In this document: one piece after another, positions 34,401-42,142 of the stretch
Layout: each line of letters opens with the position of its first letter
Position numbering within the stretch: position 1 is the first letter of the stretch
From: Bdellovibrio sp. ZAP7
GTDB taxonomy: Bacteria > Bdellovibrionota > Bdellovibrionia > Bdellovibrionales > Bdellovibrionaceae
Length of the DNA stretch: 64,000 nt
Assembly: GCF_006874645.1 (NCBI RefSeq)
Contig: NZ_CP030082.1
Location: forward strand, 2,294,001 to 2,358,000
Reading direction: 5' to 3'
The notes under the pieces: model-generated
The model's database searches: none
The model's input: only the letters and a program-made list of their open reading frames with translations
What the model was told of the DNA's origin: nothing
Translations under genes and position numbers: made by a program

Positions 34401-37085
34401 AATCGCATCCACATCATTTACGGCCCGATGAGGTAGGAAAATCAATGAAAGCAAGAACTGCGCAAAATGCATTTTAATTTTACCAAGTTCACTCCAAAAA
34501 CTGCTGGTCCAACTTGCCCCGCGAGTATTCACAAGCAAGCTGTTCGCCACATGGAGAAATATGGGAATTCCGATAATACAGGTCGTAACAACCGTCCAGA
34601 ACCACGCATCCCCCGGCAAAATCAACCACGAGGCGACGTACATCAGAACCAAACATGGTGCAACCAAACTGCGACGAAGATTGTCGCGAATCTTCCATTT
34701 AGAAAGGACCGAAAGATCATTGCGAACTAATTTTCCCTCACGATTTGGGACAAAGGGAAAAATCCAAGGACTTATTTGCCAATCCCCCCTCACCCAACGG
34801 TGCGCGCGCGTGGAAAAGCTTTTATAAGAGCTTGGGTAATCATCCATAACCTCGATATCCGTCGCCAGGGCCGTGCGCACATACAGACCTTCAAACAAAT
34901 CATGGCTAAGAATAGTATTTTCAGGAATACGCCCTTCCAACGAGCGCTCAAAGGCCTCGATGTCGTAAAGACCTTTTCCGGTAAAACTGCCCTCAGAAAA
35001 AAGATCCTGATAAACATCTGAAACCGCCGTCGTATAGGGATCAATGCCCGTATGACCGGAAAAAATAGCTGCGAACAACGAACGCGAAGAACTTTCCAGC
35101 GAAATACTTACGCGCGGCTGAATGATCCCATATCCTTCCGTCACCCGACGACGAAGCTCGCTGAAATGAGGACGATTTAAGGGGTGCGCCGCCGTTCCAA
35201 TCAACATACGGGCTCCACCCAAACCCAACTGCGTATCCGCATCCAAAGTGATCACATACTTAAATGTTCTGACCATCTCTGCAGGAATCGTCATCACAGT
35301 GTAACTGGTGTCGCCCTTACCTAAAAGAATGCGATTAAGCTCTTCCAGTTTTCCGCGTTTTCGCTCCCATCCCATCCACTTGTCTTCATTCGGATTCCAC
35401 AGACGTTTGCGATGAAGTAAAAAGAATCGATTCTCTCCATAGATTTGATTCAAGCGAACAATTCCGTTTAAGACCTGAGCCACTAGTTCATCATCATTCT
35501 CGACATGTTCATCGGTCGCATCCGTAAAATCCGTTACCAATGCAAAGAACACCTGGGGATCCACATTCCCCAAATAATGAACTTCAATTCTTTCCAGCAA
35601 AGCTTGAATGGTTCCAGGATCCGTTAACATGCAGGGAACAATCACCAGAGTTCTAAACTCTTCGGGCACTCCTTTGCTGTAATCCATTTTTGCCAAACGA
35701 CGAGGACGCACGATGTGGGTTAAAAGATAATTGAATAAAGTGATCGCCAAATCACTTAAAGGGAAAAACATCACCAGGACGGCAATAACCATCCCATACC
35801 AGGATTTGGAATGATCCATGGCGTACGAGATGGGACCAATCATAGTCAAAATAATTAGCGACGCAATACTTGAGAAATAGCAGACCGTCGGATATTTCAA
35901 GGTCACGCGCAACCACGTCTCACGCAGTCGTGGACGATATTTACATTCCTTTTCTAGTTTCTCCAGTCCCCGTCCATATAGGAAATACCCCACGTGGCGG
36001 TTTTCCGAATTTGCCATCTCCAACGCGCGTTTCGCGATATCAAGTTCTGCCAATTTGGTGCATTTGCCGATTTTCTCAATATTGTGACGGTAATCATCGC
36101 GCGTGGTGAATTCCATACGCACGTAATCCCCCGACGGATCCTTTTCCAAAAGACGATCGATCAAACTGACGCTTTCAAAGAAAACCGTCCAATCGATATT
36201 GGATAACAAACGCATACTGGAAATCACGTTGGCGATCGTCACTTGATTCGCAGCTTGACGTTGATGTTCGGTTGAAACGACTTGTTCAACACTCGTGTCC
36301 TTTTTTTTAAGCTCCTCGTTCATGGCTTCAATGACGGGCCAGATATCGGCTTCGGCATCACGCAGGCGTTTTGCGACCTGAGAAATAAATGTCAGCTCCC
36401 CTTCCACGGGGTTTTCACAATGATGCACGATAAGTTTTAAATATTTCTGAAACTTACGCGGACGCCGGGCATTTTCAATCAGATGATCCACCAGCTCGTC
36501 AGCTTCGGCCGATTGATTGAAATCCCACGCAATTCGCGCAGCGACACGACGTAGGTTTTCCACCAGAGCAATACGCAAGGTGATCGCGACAGCCCAAAGC
36601 TCTCCCATTTTCAAATAGGATCGCGTCTGAAAGGCTGCGATGAAGCGCCGGATATTATCAACAGTCAGATGACTGTCGGTGTGAGCAATCAAGGCCAGCG
36701 CCAATGCATAGATTCGCGGAAACCCTTCCAGGTCTCCCATCGAGAGCTTAGGCAATTCTTTGTAATAGGAAGGCGGCAAGTCTTCTTTGATTTCCCGGAG
36801 CTGTTCTTCGACGATGTGAAAATTATCGATTAACCACTCGGCCGCAGGAGAAACGGATTCTTTTTTACGACCAACTTCAGCGAGCAGACGATAAGAAATA
36901 AGGAGCTTGTCACCGTTTTCATAGATTCGCTTTAGGAGGCCGCGATGAACCCGGGTCGTTTTCCCGGTTTGCAGATTATCACCTAAATAAAGAGCGTATT
37001 CCTCAAGTCTTTCACTACTGAAAATCTCTGCCTTAATAGGTAATTCTAAAATATCTTCCAGAGCTAATCGCAGCTTCTTTGCCAT
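28398..37085 (-). CDS. ndvB: Cyclic beta-1,2-glucan synthase (NdvB/Cgs-like)
   Basis: 2895 residues, the full length of the Cgs family. The N-terminal third carries TM segments (around residues 400-460) and a GT84 glycosyltransferase with LDADTQLGLGGARML (Asp615 and Asp617), then RAHRWVRGDWQ and more TM helices at about 800-980. The C-terminal half has two GH94-like parts; the last holds GDWNDGMNRIG with Asp2577 and Asp2580, as in the phosphorylase that sets ring size. The enzyme uses UDP-glucose to build the glucan on itself, closes it and releases it on the inner-membrane side. Cyclic glucans act as periplasmic osmoprotectants. The gene is a single transcription unit with GGAGAG upstream and a terminator downstream. 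Confidence 0.93.
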   Translation of the reverse strand: MAKKLRLALEDILELPIKAEIFSSERLEEYALYLGDNLQTGKTTRVHRGLLKRIYENGDKLLISYRLLAEVGRKKESVSPAAEWLIDNFHIVEEQLREIKEDLPPSYYKELPKLSMGDLEGFPRIYALALALIAHTDSHLTVDNIRRFIAAFQTRSYLKMGELWAVAITLRIALVENLRRVAARIAWDFNQSAEADELVDHLIENARRPRKFQKYLKLIVHHCENPVEGELTFISQVAKRLRDAEADIWPVIEAMNEELKKKDTSVEQVVSTEHQRQAANQVTIANVISSMRLLSNIDWTVFFESVSLIDRLLEKDPSGDYVRMEFTTRDDYRHNIEKIGKCTKLAELDIAKRALEMANSENRHVGYFLYGRGLEKLEKECKYRPRLRETWLRVTLKYPTVCYFSSIASLIILTMIGPISYAMDHSKSWYGMVIAVLVMFFPLSDLAITLFNYLLTHIVRPRRLAKMDYSKGVPEEFRTLVIVPCMLTDPGTIQALLERIEVHYLGNVDPQVFFALVTDFTDATDEHVENDDELVAQVLNGIVRLNQIYGENRFFLLHRKRLWNPNEDKWMGWERKRGKLEELNRILLGKGDTSYTVMTIPAEMVRTFKYVITLDADTQLGLGGARMLIGTAAHPLNRPHFSELRRRVTEGYGIIQPRVSISLESSSRSLFAAIFSGHTGIDPYTTAVSDVYQDLFSEGSFTGKGLYDIEAFERSLEGRIPENTILSHDLFEGLYVRTALATDIEVMDDYPSSYKSFSTRAHRWVRGDWQISPWIFPFVPNREGKLVRNDLSVLSKWKIRDNLRRSLVAPCLVLMYVASWLILPGDAWFWTVVTTCIIGIPIFLHVANSLLVNTRGASWTSSFWSELGKIKMHFAQFLLSLIFLPHRAVNDVDAIVRALYRTRVSKTKCLEWMTAAKAETIQYDMKTAYWKSTAGVETILGVIFAAVIIRWNLSVMAVAIPFLLLWAIYPWVSEFTQQRLEKKREDLTTADREFLFEVARRIWYFFETFVGPTDNWLPPDNVQEDPEQVVAHRTSPTNIGLYGLAIFSAQDFGFISLRGATDRLRLLFQTLSRMERYRGHFLNWYDTTNLNPLYPQYVSTVDSGNLAGYLLVIKQGVEEFTRSPLFSLNYLHALNSNLKFMEDEVKKLQLQRQETGALSATHLIDQIRSTQEILAEKPPEKMSEWLGLIRAVQLSVEDFRDSLEALEIEHGVRYYSKLRGWTNSLNTLIADLKKDSELFIAPQTLSAAAKTRLSEIGSYPELDLNQPLQDMIQSYFQFMAELTAIPDKELSAEIIKFRDSCAKVSKNLRELVQDLQSIGDACENYFTEMEFGFLIERDREVFSIGFNVSENRHDNSYYDLLASECRLASFIAIAKRDVPAKHWFRLGRQLVPVEGKRALVSWSASMFEYLMPHLVMKNFEKTLIGETLLAVVDRQISYGKKLNVPWGISEAGYNARDLNFNYQYGPFGIPGLGLKRGLGHDLVVSPYSSFLAALVDPVVATQNLQEMRSPDILTEFGFIEAIDYTPERLAPEQKYSLVKSYMAHHQGMSLIAIDNILNAEVMQNRFHSDARVRAAQVLLQERVPEHVALTAPKAAEIEWESAGDSLMKSFVRVYDEAPHHSPRVQILSNGDYSLVLSSAGSGYSKCGKIAITRWREDSTQDDWGQYIYVRDVGMNLVWSATLQPYMRKPDSYKAVFTEDKVEFLRHDMDVRTSTQIIVAPEDNLELRQVTLTNTSTEEKIIELTSYMEPVLATMAADQAHPSFSNLFLQTEYLEQKQCLVVKRRPRSAEQKEIYGLHGVVSDAEFDGDVEYESDRSRFIGRGRDVTNPAALKTGSTLSNSSGSVLDPILSLRVKIRIPPAGIRKVIFKTGFAATRDEMLQMVDRYHDPHTFERETKLAWTKSRIDLRHLGMDAESAYSFQRLAERLLFSDPSMRQPAHLLAVHTREQASLWPYGISGDVPIVAVMIGDKKDMGLVRKLLRGHEYLRLKGLPYDLVIMNDSKSTYLQELQDEVLWQIRYAGLQDWLNKPGGIFSLRLDNMQEADRALIQAMARVVISSDAGTFKEQVSRKVLPIKYAESFIPKNTRSSYETKNVTPKNLQYFNGLGGFSPDGREYVISLTGDQWPPAPWINVIANGNDFGFQVSESGSGFTWSVNSRENRLTPWSNDPISDPPGEIIYIRDDDTGELWTPTPLPIRGRDQYNIRHGQGYTVFEHNAYGMEHTLMMFVPPDDSVKISRLKVKNVSGRNRRLSFWAYVEWVLGNLREKSAPYILCEVDDDKVLYAKNAYNHEFAERISFFRISSEVQSYSSDRKEFLGRNHSYASPEALKRRGLSGYSGIGQDPCGALHASYFIRDGEEIEILILLGQAANKADAFALSEKYIDFENVDKAFKDVQSMWMHHLGAIQVSTPEPSLDLMVNHWSLYQSLVCRMWARSAFYQSGGAYGFRDQLQDCMAFVYSTPEIARAHILRAAARQFPEGDVQHWWHPPTGRGVRTHFSDDLLWLPYVVAHYIRISGDHSILEEHVPFIEAPLLTPEQEDSYTQPTLSDQKATLHNHCIRTLEYSLRVGEHGLPLIGSGDWNDGMNRIGEKGKGESVWMGWFLHRVLEDFLPFCDIEHTTRYKEHMAKLRDALENNAWDGEWYRRAYFDDGTPLGSAWGQECRIDSLSQSWSVLSGVGNPERQLLAMSKVEENLIVKEKGLIKLLMPPFDKTNLDPGYIKGYVPGVRENGGQYTHAAIWVVMAFAKLQEREKVLELYNIINPIHHGRTRAGMQKYKIEPYVIAADVYAVEPHVGRGGWSWYTGSASWFYRAGLESVLGFTIENGEMVLCPCVPEDWFGFEIMYRFKSTTYVIKVQISKKGRLTEKRIPLKDVGGTQEIVVEFKDEAPEKEQAPKDSHP

Positions 37086-37285
37086 TCAGTTAAACTCTCC
37101 ACATGCAAAGGACTAAAAGAAAAATTTAATATTGTTTAACCCACAGGGCCAATCCGTGTGTCTAGAACTGCGAAAATGCATGGCCCGCAAAGCCTTTGCA
37201 GTTCAGCAAAAATGGCAGAAAATTGTCTTTGACGGACCCGCAGACGGTGTTAGAATTAAGACAGACCAAGGGAGGGTTCTTAGAT

Positions 37286-38551
37286 TTGAGTCAACAAGCC
37301 CATGTCAAAGTTCACGATAGAGCCATTGTCATCGGGGTCGGTTTAAAAACCGAACCACTCACCGAAATCAAAGAAAATCTGCTGGAATTGGAAGAGCTCG
37401 TCACCGCTGCTGGCGGAGAAGTCGTTGGCTCCATCATCCAAGTTCTGCCCACTTGGAATCCCGCAACACTTATTGGATCTGGAAAAGTCGATGAAGTCGC
37501 GGAAATGGTTCGCGACAGCCAAGCGACAATCGTGGTCATGGATCACCAGCTTTCCGGCGTTCAACAAAGAAACTTACAACAGATAGTTAAAGTTCGTGTG
37601 GTCGATCGCAATCAGTTGATCCTGGATATTTTCGCCCAACGTGCTCAGACCTTTGAGGGAAAACTTCAAGTAGAACTTGCACAGTTATTAGATCAAATGC
37701 CCCGCATGGTCGGCGCGTGGTTGGAATCCCTTTCTCGTCAAGGTGGCGGTATCGGTACCCGTGGTCCCGGTGAAACCGCCCTTGAGAACGACCGTCGTCG
37801 CATCCGCGAACGTGTGGCCATTATTAAAGAAAAACTTGAAGGTGTTCGCCGTAATCGTGCGCAACACAGACAATCTCGCAAACGCCACGAGATTCCGTCC
37901 TTTGCTTTAATTGGCTATACCAACTCCGGCAAAAGCTCGTTACTAAACCGCTTAACTGGCGCGCAAGTGATGACGAAAAATCAGGTCTTCGCGACATTGG
38001 ATCCTACAACTCGTAAGATCTTCTTAAACGATGGCCCGCCTGCCGTTGTAACAGACACGGTGGGTTTCATCCGCAAACTCCCTACACAGTTAATTGAGGC
38101 CTTTAAAGCAACACTTGAAGAGTCGGCTGAGGCAGATGTTTTACTTCACGTGGTGGATTTATCTTCACCAAACATGGAAAGACAAATCGAAGTCGTCGAA
38201 GAGCTGATCAAAGAGTTCAACTGGGCTGACAAGAAAATCATCCATGTATTTAACAAAGTGGATGCTGCCCCCATCGAAAGACAATTCCGCGTGAAACAAT
38301 ACCCACGTGTTTTCGTCAGCGCTCTAACCGGCCAAGGCATGGAACAATTAAAAAAATTGATGGCCAGCATGGTGAGCGAAATGCAAACCGATGTGCAGTT
38401 GTACTTCCCGCGCTCTGAAGAATACAAAATCTTCGATTTGGGCCGCGAAGCACAGATCTCAAGAAAAGAGACCGCGACCGAGGGAACAGTTTGCTATACA
38501 CAACTGACACCTTCTCTGATCAATCGCTGGAAAGACTACATCGTAAAATAG
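37286..38551 (+). CDS. hflX: GTPase HflX
   Basis: 421 residues from a TTG with GGGAGGG eight bases upstream; an earlier in-frame start would add 30 residues without family similarity. HflX marks: the N-terminal domain TEIKENLLELEELVTAAGGEV, the glycine-rich linker GGGIGTRGPGETALE, and a G domain with G1 GYTNSGKSS (Gly210), FATLDPTTR, DTVGFIRKLP and FNKVD. HflX binds 50S/70S ribosomes and splits or rescues stalled ones under heat stress. The gene is divergent from ndvB, and its downstream neighbour is a secreted protein on the same strand. Confidence 0.94.
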   Translation: MSQQAHVKVHDRAIVIGVGLKTEPLTEIKENLLELEELVTAAGGEVVGSIIQVLPTWNPATLIGSGKVDEVAEMVRDSQATIVVMDHQLSGVQQRNLQQIVKVRVVDRNQLILDIFAQRAQTFEGKLQVELAQLLDQMPRMVGAWLESLSRQGGGIGTRGPGETALENDRRRIRERVAIIKEKLEGVRRNRAQHRQSRKRHEIPSFALIGYTNSGKSSLLNRLTGAQVMTKNQVFATLDPTTRKIFLNDGPPAVVTDTVGFIRKLPTQLIEAFKATLEESAEADVLLHVVDLSSPNMERQIEVVEELIKEFNWADKKIIHVFNKVDAAPIERQFRVKQYPRVFVSALTGQGMEQLKKLMASMVSEMQTDVQLYFPRSEEYKIFDLGREAQISRKETATEGTVCYTQLTPSLINRWKDYIVK

Positions 38552-38645
38552 CTCTCAGACCTTTGTACCCACAAAGGTCCTGCCCCAATCAAGGAAACCT
38601 CATTTTTTACTTTAGGTCACTTATTGATTCCGATAGGCTTTGTAT

Positions 38646-39902
38646 ATGCAAAAGCTTTCGGTTTACCTTTTCGTTTTAGCAGCCATCCAAAGCCCCGGTG
38701 CCTTCAGCGCGGACAAACCAGCGAAGGACACACCTGCATGCATGAACAACGCAAGTGACAAGAATCTAAAGCTCTACAACTCTTTTAAAGACAACGCCGA
38801 CCCCTTGAAAAAAGCTTTCCTTCAAGAAATGGCGAATGGCGCTTCAGGCCCTGCCTGCGAGCCTCCGCCCCACAGCCCTTCACCGGGCAAGCAAACTAAA
38901 GATCTGAACGAGATCGCACACGCAACCAACGCTCAGCCAGAAAATACGGGAATCTGGGATTTGGACGACCGCTTAAAAACTCCTGATCAACTTCCTAATT
39001 TAATTAAGCGTGAATGCATCAACGCGTCTCTGATGCGCGATCCGGGACAAAAAGGTTACGCGTGCACAGCGAATAAAAAAAGCACTGATCAAGACAATGA
39101 AATTTCCTATGGCCAAGTCGGAGGAAAAACCCAGCAATGTATCACGGGCGATATGGTGAGCTATATCCAGTTCGCGGTGAACAGCGCGATCAAATGTCTT
39201 TCTCCCGACAACCCGGTCGATGCGCGCGTGATTTATCAAAAATTCAATAACGAAACAGGCTTTAATTATTCCATCGCCTGGAACGGCGGAGCAGGTATCG
39301 GTCAGATGACGAATATCGCAGTTGAAGAAATCGCCGAAGGAAATGGCAAAGGCATCTTAGAAGGCGTTGCGAACAGCAGCAAACACTCTTGCCAGGCCTT
39401 TAAAGGCATCGCGAAATCAGATTTGGCAAAACGCCCGCGCATCACTCCCAACAACTACTGCGACTTCGTCAGTGCTGGTGATGGCCTGGGAAGAAACTTG
39501 ATGTACGGAATCGCCTATTACCTGCACATGCGCGACAGCGTGATCGAACCACAACTCTTTCAAGAAAACAAATCCTTCTCTAAAAACCGCGATATCGTCA
39601 GCGCATTGACCGCTGTCAGTTATGGCGCCGAAGGAATCAAGAAGGCCCGCGCACTTGCTGAAAAAGCCGGACTCTATACTGAGAAAAGCAACCCGTGTAA
39701 GAGCCAAAAAATCACAGCGGCCAAATGTTATTTACAAATGGTTCAAAAAAGCAGCGTTTACCTGAAAGCTATTCGTGGAAAAATGGGAGAAACCTACTGC
39801 CTGAAAGATGGCGTTGAACCTTCTTCCAAAGAATGCACTCAGAAAAAAGCAGCCATGACAGATCAACAACTGGGAGCCAACGAATGTGTAAAACCACTCT
39901 AG
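38646..39902 (+). CDS. Secreted lytic-transglycosylase-like protein
   Basis: 418 residues from ATG 38646, with a signal peptide (MQKLSVYLFVLAAIQSPGAFSA). The middle holds NNETGFNYSIAWNGGAGIGQ, close to the SLT pattern ESGFnP...GaiGlMQ, with Glu203 as the likely catalytic acid. YGIAYYLHMRD and VSALTAVSYGAEGIKKARAL resemble the helical end of the fold. Six or more cysteines (CMNN, CEPP, CINAS, YACTA, QQCITG, NPCKS) suggest a disulfide-rich periplasmic or secreted enzyme. This would cut peptidoglycan glycan strands. It overlaps the next gene by 19 bases. The assignment is motif-based and moderate. Confidence 0.55.
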   Translation: MQKLSVYLFVLAAIQSPGAFSADKPAKDTPACMNNASDKNLKLYNSFKDNADPLKKAFLQEMANGASGPACEPPPHSPSPGKQTKDLNEIAHATNAQPENTGIWDLDDRLKTPDQLPNLIKRECINASLMRDPGQKGYACTANKKSTDQDNEISYGQVGGKTQQCITGDMVSYIQFAVNSAIKCLSPDNPVDARVIYQKFNNETGFNYSIAWNGGAGIGQMTNIAVEEIAEGNGKGILEGVANSSKHSCQAFKGIAKSDLAKRPRITPNNYCDFVSAGDGLGRNLMYGIAYYLHMRDSVIEPQLFQENKSFSKNRDIVSALTAVSYGAEGIKKARALAEKAGLYTEKSNPCKSQKITAAKCYLQMVQKSSVYLKAIRGKMGETYCLKDGVEPSSKECTQKKAAMTDQQLGANECVKPL

Positions 39903-40303
39903 CACTTTTTCTCGCATTTGCTTCCATCGCTTGGGCCACCCCGCGCACGAAGGCAGATCTATTAGCCGATTTAAAAGTGCGCCGCGAAAAAGCCGCAAAG
40001 CTTGATTTTACAGATGCCGCGGCCGAATTCATCAAAGCCAACGCCGTGGTGAAATCCTCTGCCGACAGCTATAGAAAAATGAAAAATCCCGTTCTTACTG
40101 AAGCTGAAGAACAAGTGCTGTTTGTCGCTTACAGCATGGAACCCGTGAAGTCTTTGGCAGGCACCAGCAAACCTTCTGCTCAAGCGTGCGCAAAGGCCAA
40201 ACGACAGATCATATTAGAAGACAAAGGCACAAAAACTGAAGACTCGAGTTTTTCTCACGAAGCCACCGAAGCCCTCGCATGGCTCGAAGTCCTTTGCAAA
40301 TAA
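39884..40303 (+). CDS. Small secreted protein, coupled to the transglycosylase-like gene
   Basis: 139 residues from ATG 39884, which lies inside the end of the upstream gene (19-base overlap) and has GGGAG before it. Signal peptide MCKTTLALFLAFASIAWA, cleavage before TPRTK. The mature part is helical and charged (KADLLADLKVRREKAAKLDF, EAEEQVLFVAYSME) with two cysteines (SAQACAKAK, EVLCK at the C-terminus). No family recognised. The overlap implies translational coupling, so it may be a partner or inhibitor of the enzyme encoded before it. Confidence 0.6.
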   Translation: MCKTTLALFLAFASIAWATPRTKADLLADLKVRREKAAKLDFTDAAAEFIKANAVVKSSADSYRKMKNPVLTEAEEQVLFVAYSMEPVKSLAGTSKPSAQACAKAKRQIILEDKGTKTEDSSFSHEATEALAWLEVLCK

Positions 40304-40413
40304 GCGTCTCAAAATAGGATTCTGTTTTAAAGCGTTACCGGATCAAAATGATCGCTCTGTCGAATGTCAGATATAATAGCCTTACACGCGCACGTCGGTG
40401 GAGACTTGTTACT

Positions 40414-40950
40414 ATGTTCGAAAGCAGCGATTTTTCTCTTAATCAAAACCATCTCGGTAGATACGTAAGCCTCAGCGTGTGGGCCGTCAGTATTACTTTT
40501 TGTTTTTACTATCTGGCGATGGATGCTGATTTTAAAAAACTGATCAGCTTGGGATTGATCTCTCTGACGGGAATAGCCTCCTCGACACTCTTCACAATTA
40601 AACGAAACCGTGAAGCCGTCATCGTCCAAAGCTTGCTGATGTATGCATCACTTATGATTCTGCTTTCCATGCCCTACATCAGCAAATACGCGATTTTGAC
40701 AGTACTGATCGTCGCGTTAAATCCCGTTATTTTTCTAAATAAAATGAAAGTGGAATTGGTGTTCGGAAATCTGATCGTATCGCTGATGGTGCTGATCATT
40801 TATCAATTAACTAAACCCATCAGCTCCGCTCCTATCCTAGAGCAGCTTTTGGATTTCTTTATGAAATTCATTATGATTGTTTTTGTTTTTGTGCAGGTCT
40901 ATGGCATGAGGCTGATGTACGAACGCAGTCAGCCCCGCGATTCAGATTAA
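40414..40950 (+). CDS. Integral membrane protein, unknown function
   Basis: 178 residues from ATG 40414 (GGAG upstream; an earlier in-frame start has no support). About six TM helices: SLSVWAVSITFCFYYLAM, LISLGLISLTGIASSTLF, VIVQSLLMYASLMILLSM, AILTVLIVALNPVIFL, LVFGNLIVSLMVLIIYQL and FIMIVFVFVQVYGMRL. Short polar loops, so no evident catalytic residue. The layout resembles the N-terminal membrane module of some sensor kinases without the kinase. Its stop interlocks (TTAA) with that of the convergent thioesterase gene. Confidence 0.6.
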   Translation: MFESSDFSLNQNHLGRYVSLSVWAVSITFCFYYLAMDADFKKLISLGLISLTGIASSTLFTIKRNREAVIVQSLLMYASLMILLSMPYISKYAILTVLIVALNPVIFLNKMKVELVFGNLIVSLMVLIIYQLTKPISSAPILEQLLDFFMKFIMIVFVFVQVYGMRLMYERSQPRDSD

Positions 40951-41423
40951 TCTTTACGTTTTTCTTTCAAGCGCAATTCACGACGAGCTTTGCCTTCATT
41001 GTAGCGGCGCTTGTCGTCTTCAGAGCTTAGCTCTAAGCCCGGAACTTCAATTGGCTTGCCATTCGCACCCAGGGCCACGAATGTCGTGTAGGCCGTGGCG
41101 GTATGGAATGTCTCCCCGGTCTTAGGATCTTCCGCATCCACACGAACTCCTACTTCCATTGATGTACGAGAAGTGAAATTTACGCTGGCCTTCAAATTTA
41201 CCACCCAGCCTTTATAAACGGGCGCCACAAAGTTGATACGATCGATCGATGCCGTCACCACGTCTTTGTTCGAGTGACGTTGAGCTGCGATCGCTGCTGC
41301 AATATCAATCCACGACATGATCGTGCCCCCGAAAACGGAGCCCAAAGCATTCGTATGTGAGGGAAGCACTAATTGAGTCATAACGACTTGGGAAACAGAG
41401 ACGGGCTTGGAAGATTTAGCCAT
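40947..41423 (-). CDS. Acyl-CoA thioesterase, hotdog fold (YciA-like)
   Basis: 158 residues. The hotdog motif HTNALGSVFGGTIMSWIDIAAAIAAQRH (with HxNxxGxxFGGxxMxWxD) places it in the acyl-CoA thioester hydrolase group with YciA and BACH enzymes, which act as hexamers on medium to long acyl-CoA. DRINFVAPVYKGWVVNLKA and FTSRTSMEVGVRV follow as usual. The C-terminal 30 residues are basic and Arg/Lys/Glu-rich (KARRELRLKEKRKD). It would release free fatty acid from CoA and fits the fatty-acid genes in the window. Confidence 0.88.
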   Translation of the reverse strand: MAKSSKPVSVSQVVMTQLVLPSHTNALGSVFGGTIMSWIDIAAAIAAQRHSNKDVVTASIDRINFVAPVYKGWVVNLKASVNFTSRTSMEVGVRVDAEDPKTGETFHTATAYTTFVALGANGKPIEVPGLELSSEDDKRRYNEGKARRELRLKEKRKD

Positions 41424-41472
41424 GAGGAAGAGCCTTTCAGGAGAAGACCCTTTTGCTTTGATTTAAAAAAAC

Positions 41473-41503
41473 AAAAGGCACAACATTTCTGTCGTGCCTT
41501 TTA
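41473..41503 (-). terminator. Rho-independent terminator, probably bidirectional
   Basis: AAAAGGCAC and GTGCCTTTT form the stem; on the minus strand a TTTTGTTTTTTT tract follows. It ends transcription of the LuxR-type gene before the thioesterase gene. Confidence 0.82.
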
Positions 41504-41547
41504 TACTAAACTCTTATCGAGTTCAGTCAACGCTTTGGGCGTCTATA

Positions 41548-41943
41548 TTAGATGCCGCCCATACCGATGTCTGAATTACCGTTTCCACGGTTCATTCCGC
41601 CACCTGGCAAAGTCGTAGCACCAGCTACAGTCGCAGATCCAGCTGGGATCGTTTGCGTTTGGTTATTGTTGTAAGTTTGAGCAGTTGTTGCACTTTGATT
41701 GTTGTTCTCAGCGCGGATTTCACTCTCAACAAAACCAAGATGAGGAAGGCACCACACGATCAATTGTGCACGAGACTTCACATTCATCTTTTTGTAGATG
41801 TTTGTAAGGTGAAATTTTACTGTTTTTTCAGTTACAAAAAGCTGGTTCGCAACTTCCTTGTTGGACAAGCCTTTAGACACAAGTTCAGCAACTTCTGCCT
41901 CTCTATTTGAAAGACCTTTTTGAATCAGGACATCTCTGAGCAT
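41548..41943 (-). CDS. LuxR-type HTH regulator without receiver, low-complexity tail
   Basis: 131 residues. Residues 8-70 are a complete LuxR/GerE DNA-binding domain (LSNREAEVAELVSKGLSNKE, VANQLFVTEKTVKFHLTNIY, KKMNVKSRAQLIVW). There is no receiver or ligand domain. After about residue 78 the chain becomes Asn/Gln/Thr-rich and then Gly/Asn-rich (ENNNQSATTAQTYNNNQTQT, LPGGGMNRGNGNSD). The tail is probably disordered. Start supported by GGGAGGGAG. It is divergent from cheY, sharing the 200-base region with a palindrome and sigma-28-like promoter, so it may regulate that operon. Confidence 0.82.
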   Translation of the reverse strand: MLRDVLIQKGLSNREAEVAELVSKGLSNKEVANQLFVTEKTVKFHLTNIYKKMNVKSRAQLIVWCLPHLGFVESEIRAENNNQSATTAQTYNNNQTQTIPAGSATVAGATTLPGGGMNRGNGNSDIGMGGI

Positions 41944-42076
41944 CCTTGCTCCCTCCCGCTAATTGTTTTATTTTTCTATCTAAACCGTTTGCACTACCCA
42001 GGACTCATGTCCAAAAGCAGCACGACCACCTGTAATAAAGTCTGACATAAATTCTAAGTTTCGCAATAGCTTTGGA

Positions 42077-42104
42077 CTCTAGTTTTAAAAAACTAGACCG
42101 ATAA
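42077..42104 (+). promoter_or_regulatory. Sigma-28-like promoter overlapping a TCTAGTTT palindrome
   Basis: ACCGATAA at 42097-42104 resembles the flagellar -10 GCCGATAA, with CTCTA 15 bases before it in the -35 place. The palindrome TCTAGTTT-TAAA-AAACTAGA at 42078-42097 spans the spacer and the -35. It lies about 40 bases before the cheY start, which suits a flagellar or chemotaxis operon. A repressor or activator on the palindrome could gate it. Confidence 0.5.
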
Positions 42105-42142
42105 TAAGGGAGATTTTACACAAAAAGCCCTTAGGAGATATT

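Noticed and set aside
28398-37085. Many plus-strand and other-frame open readings across the glucan synthase gene
   Set aside because: They are shadows of the long gene: no ribosome sites and unnatural composition.
38612-38638. Sigma-28-like TTTA-N15-CCGATAGG before the transglycosylase-like gene
   Set aside because: A transcript starting there would have almost no leader before the ATG at 38646, so the match is probably chance.
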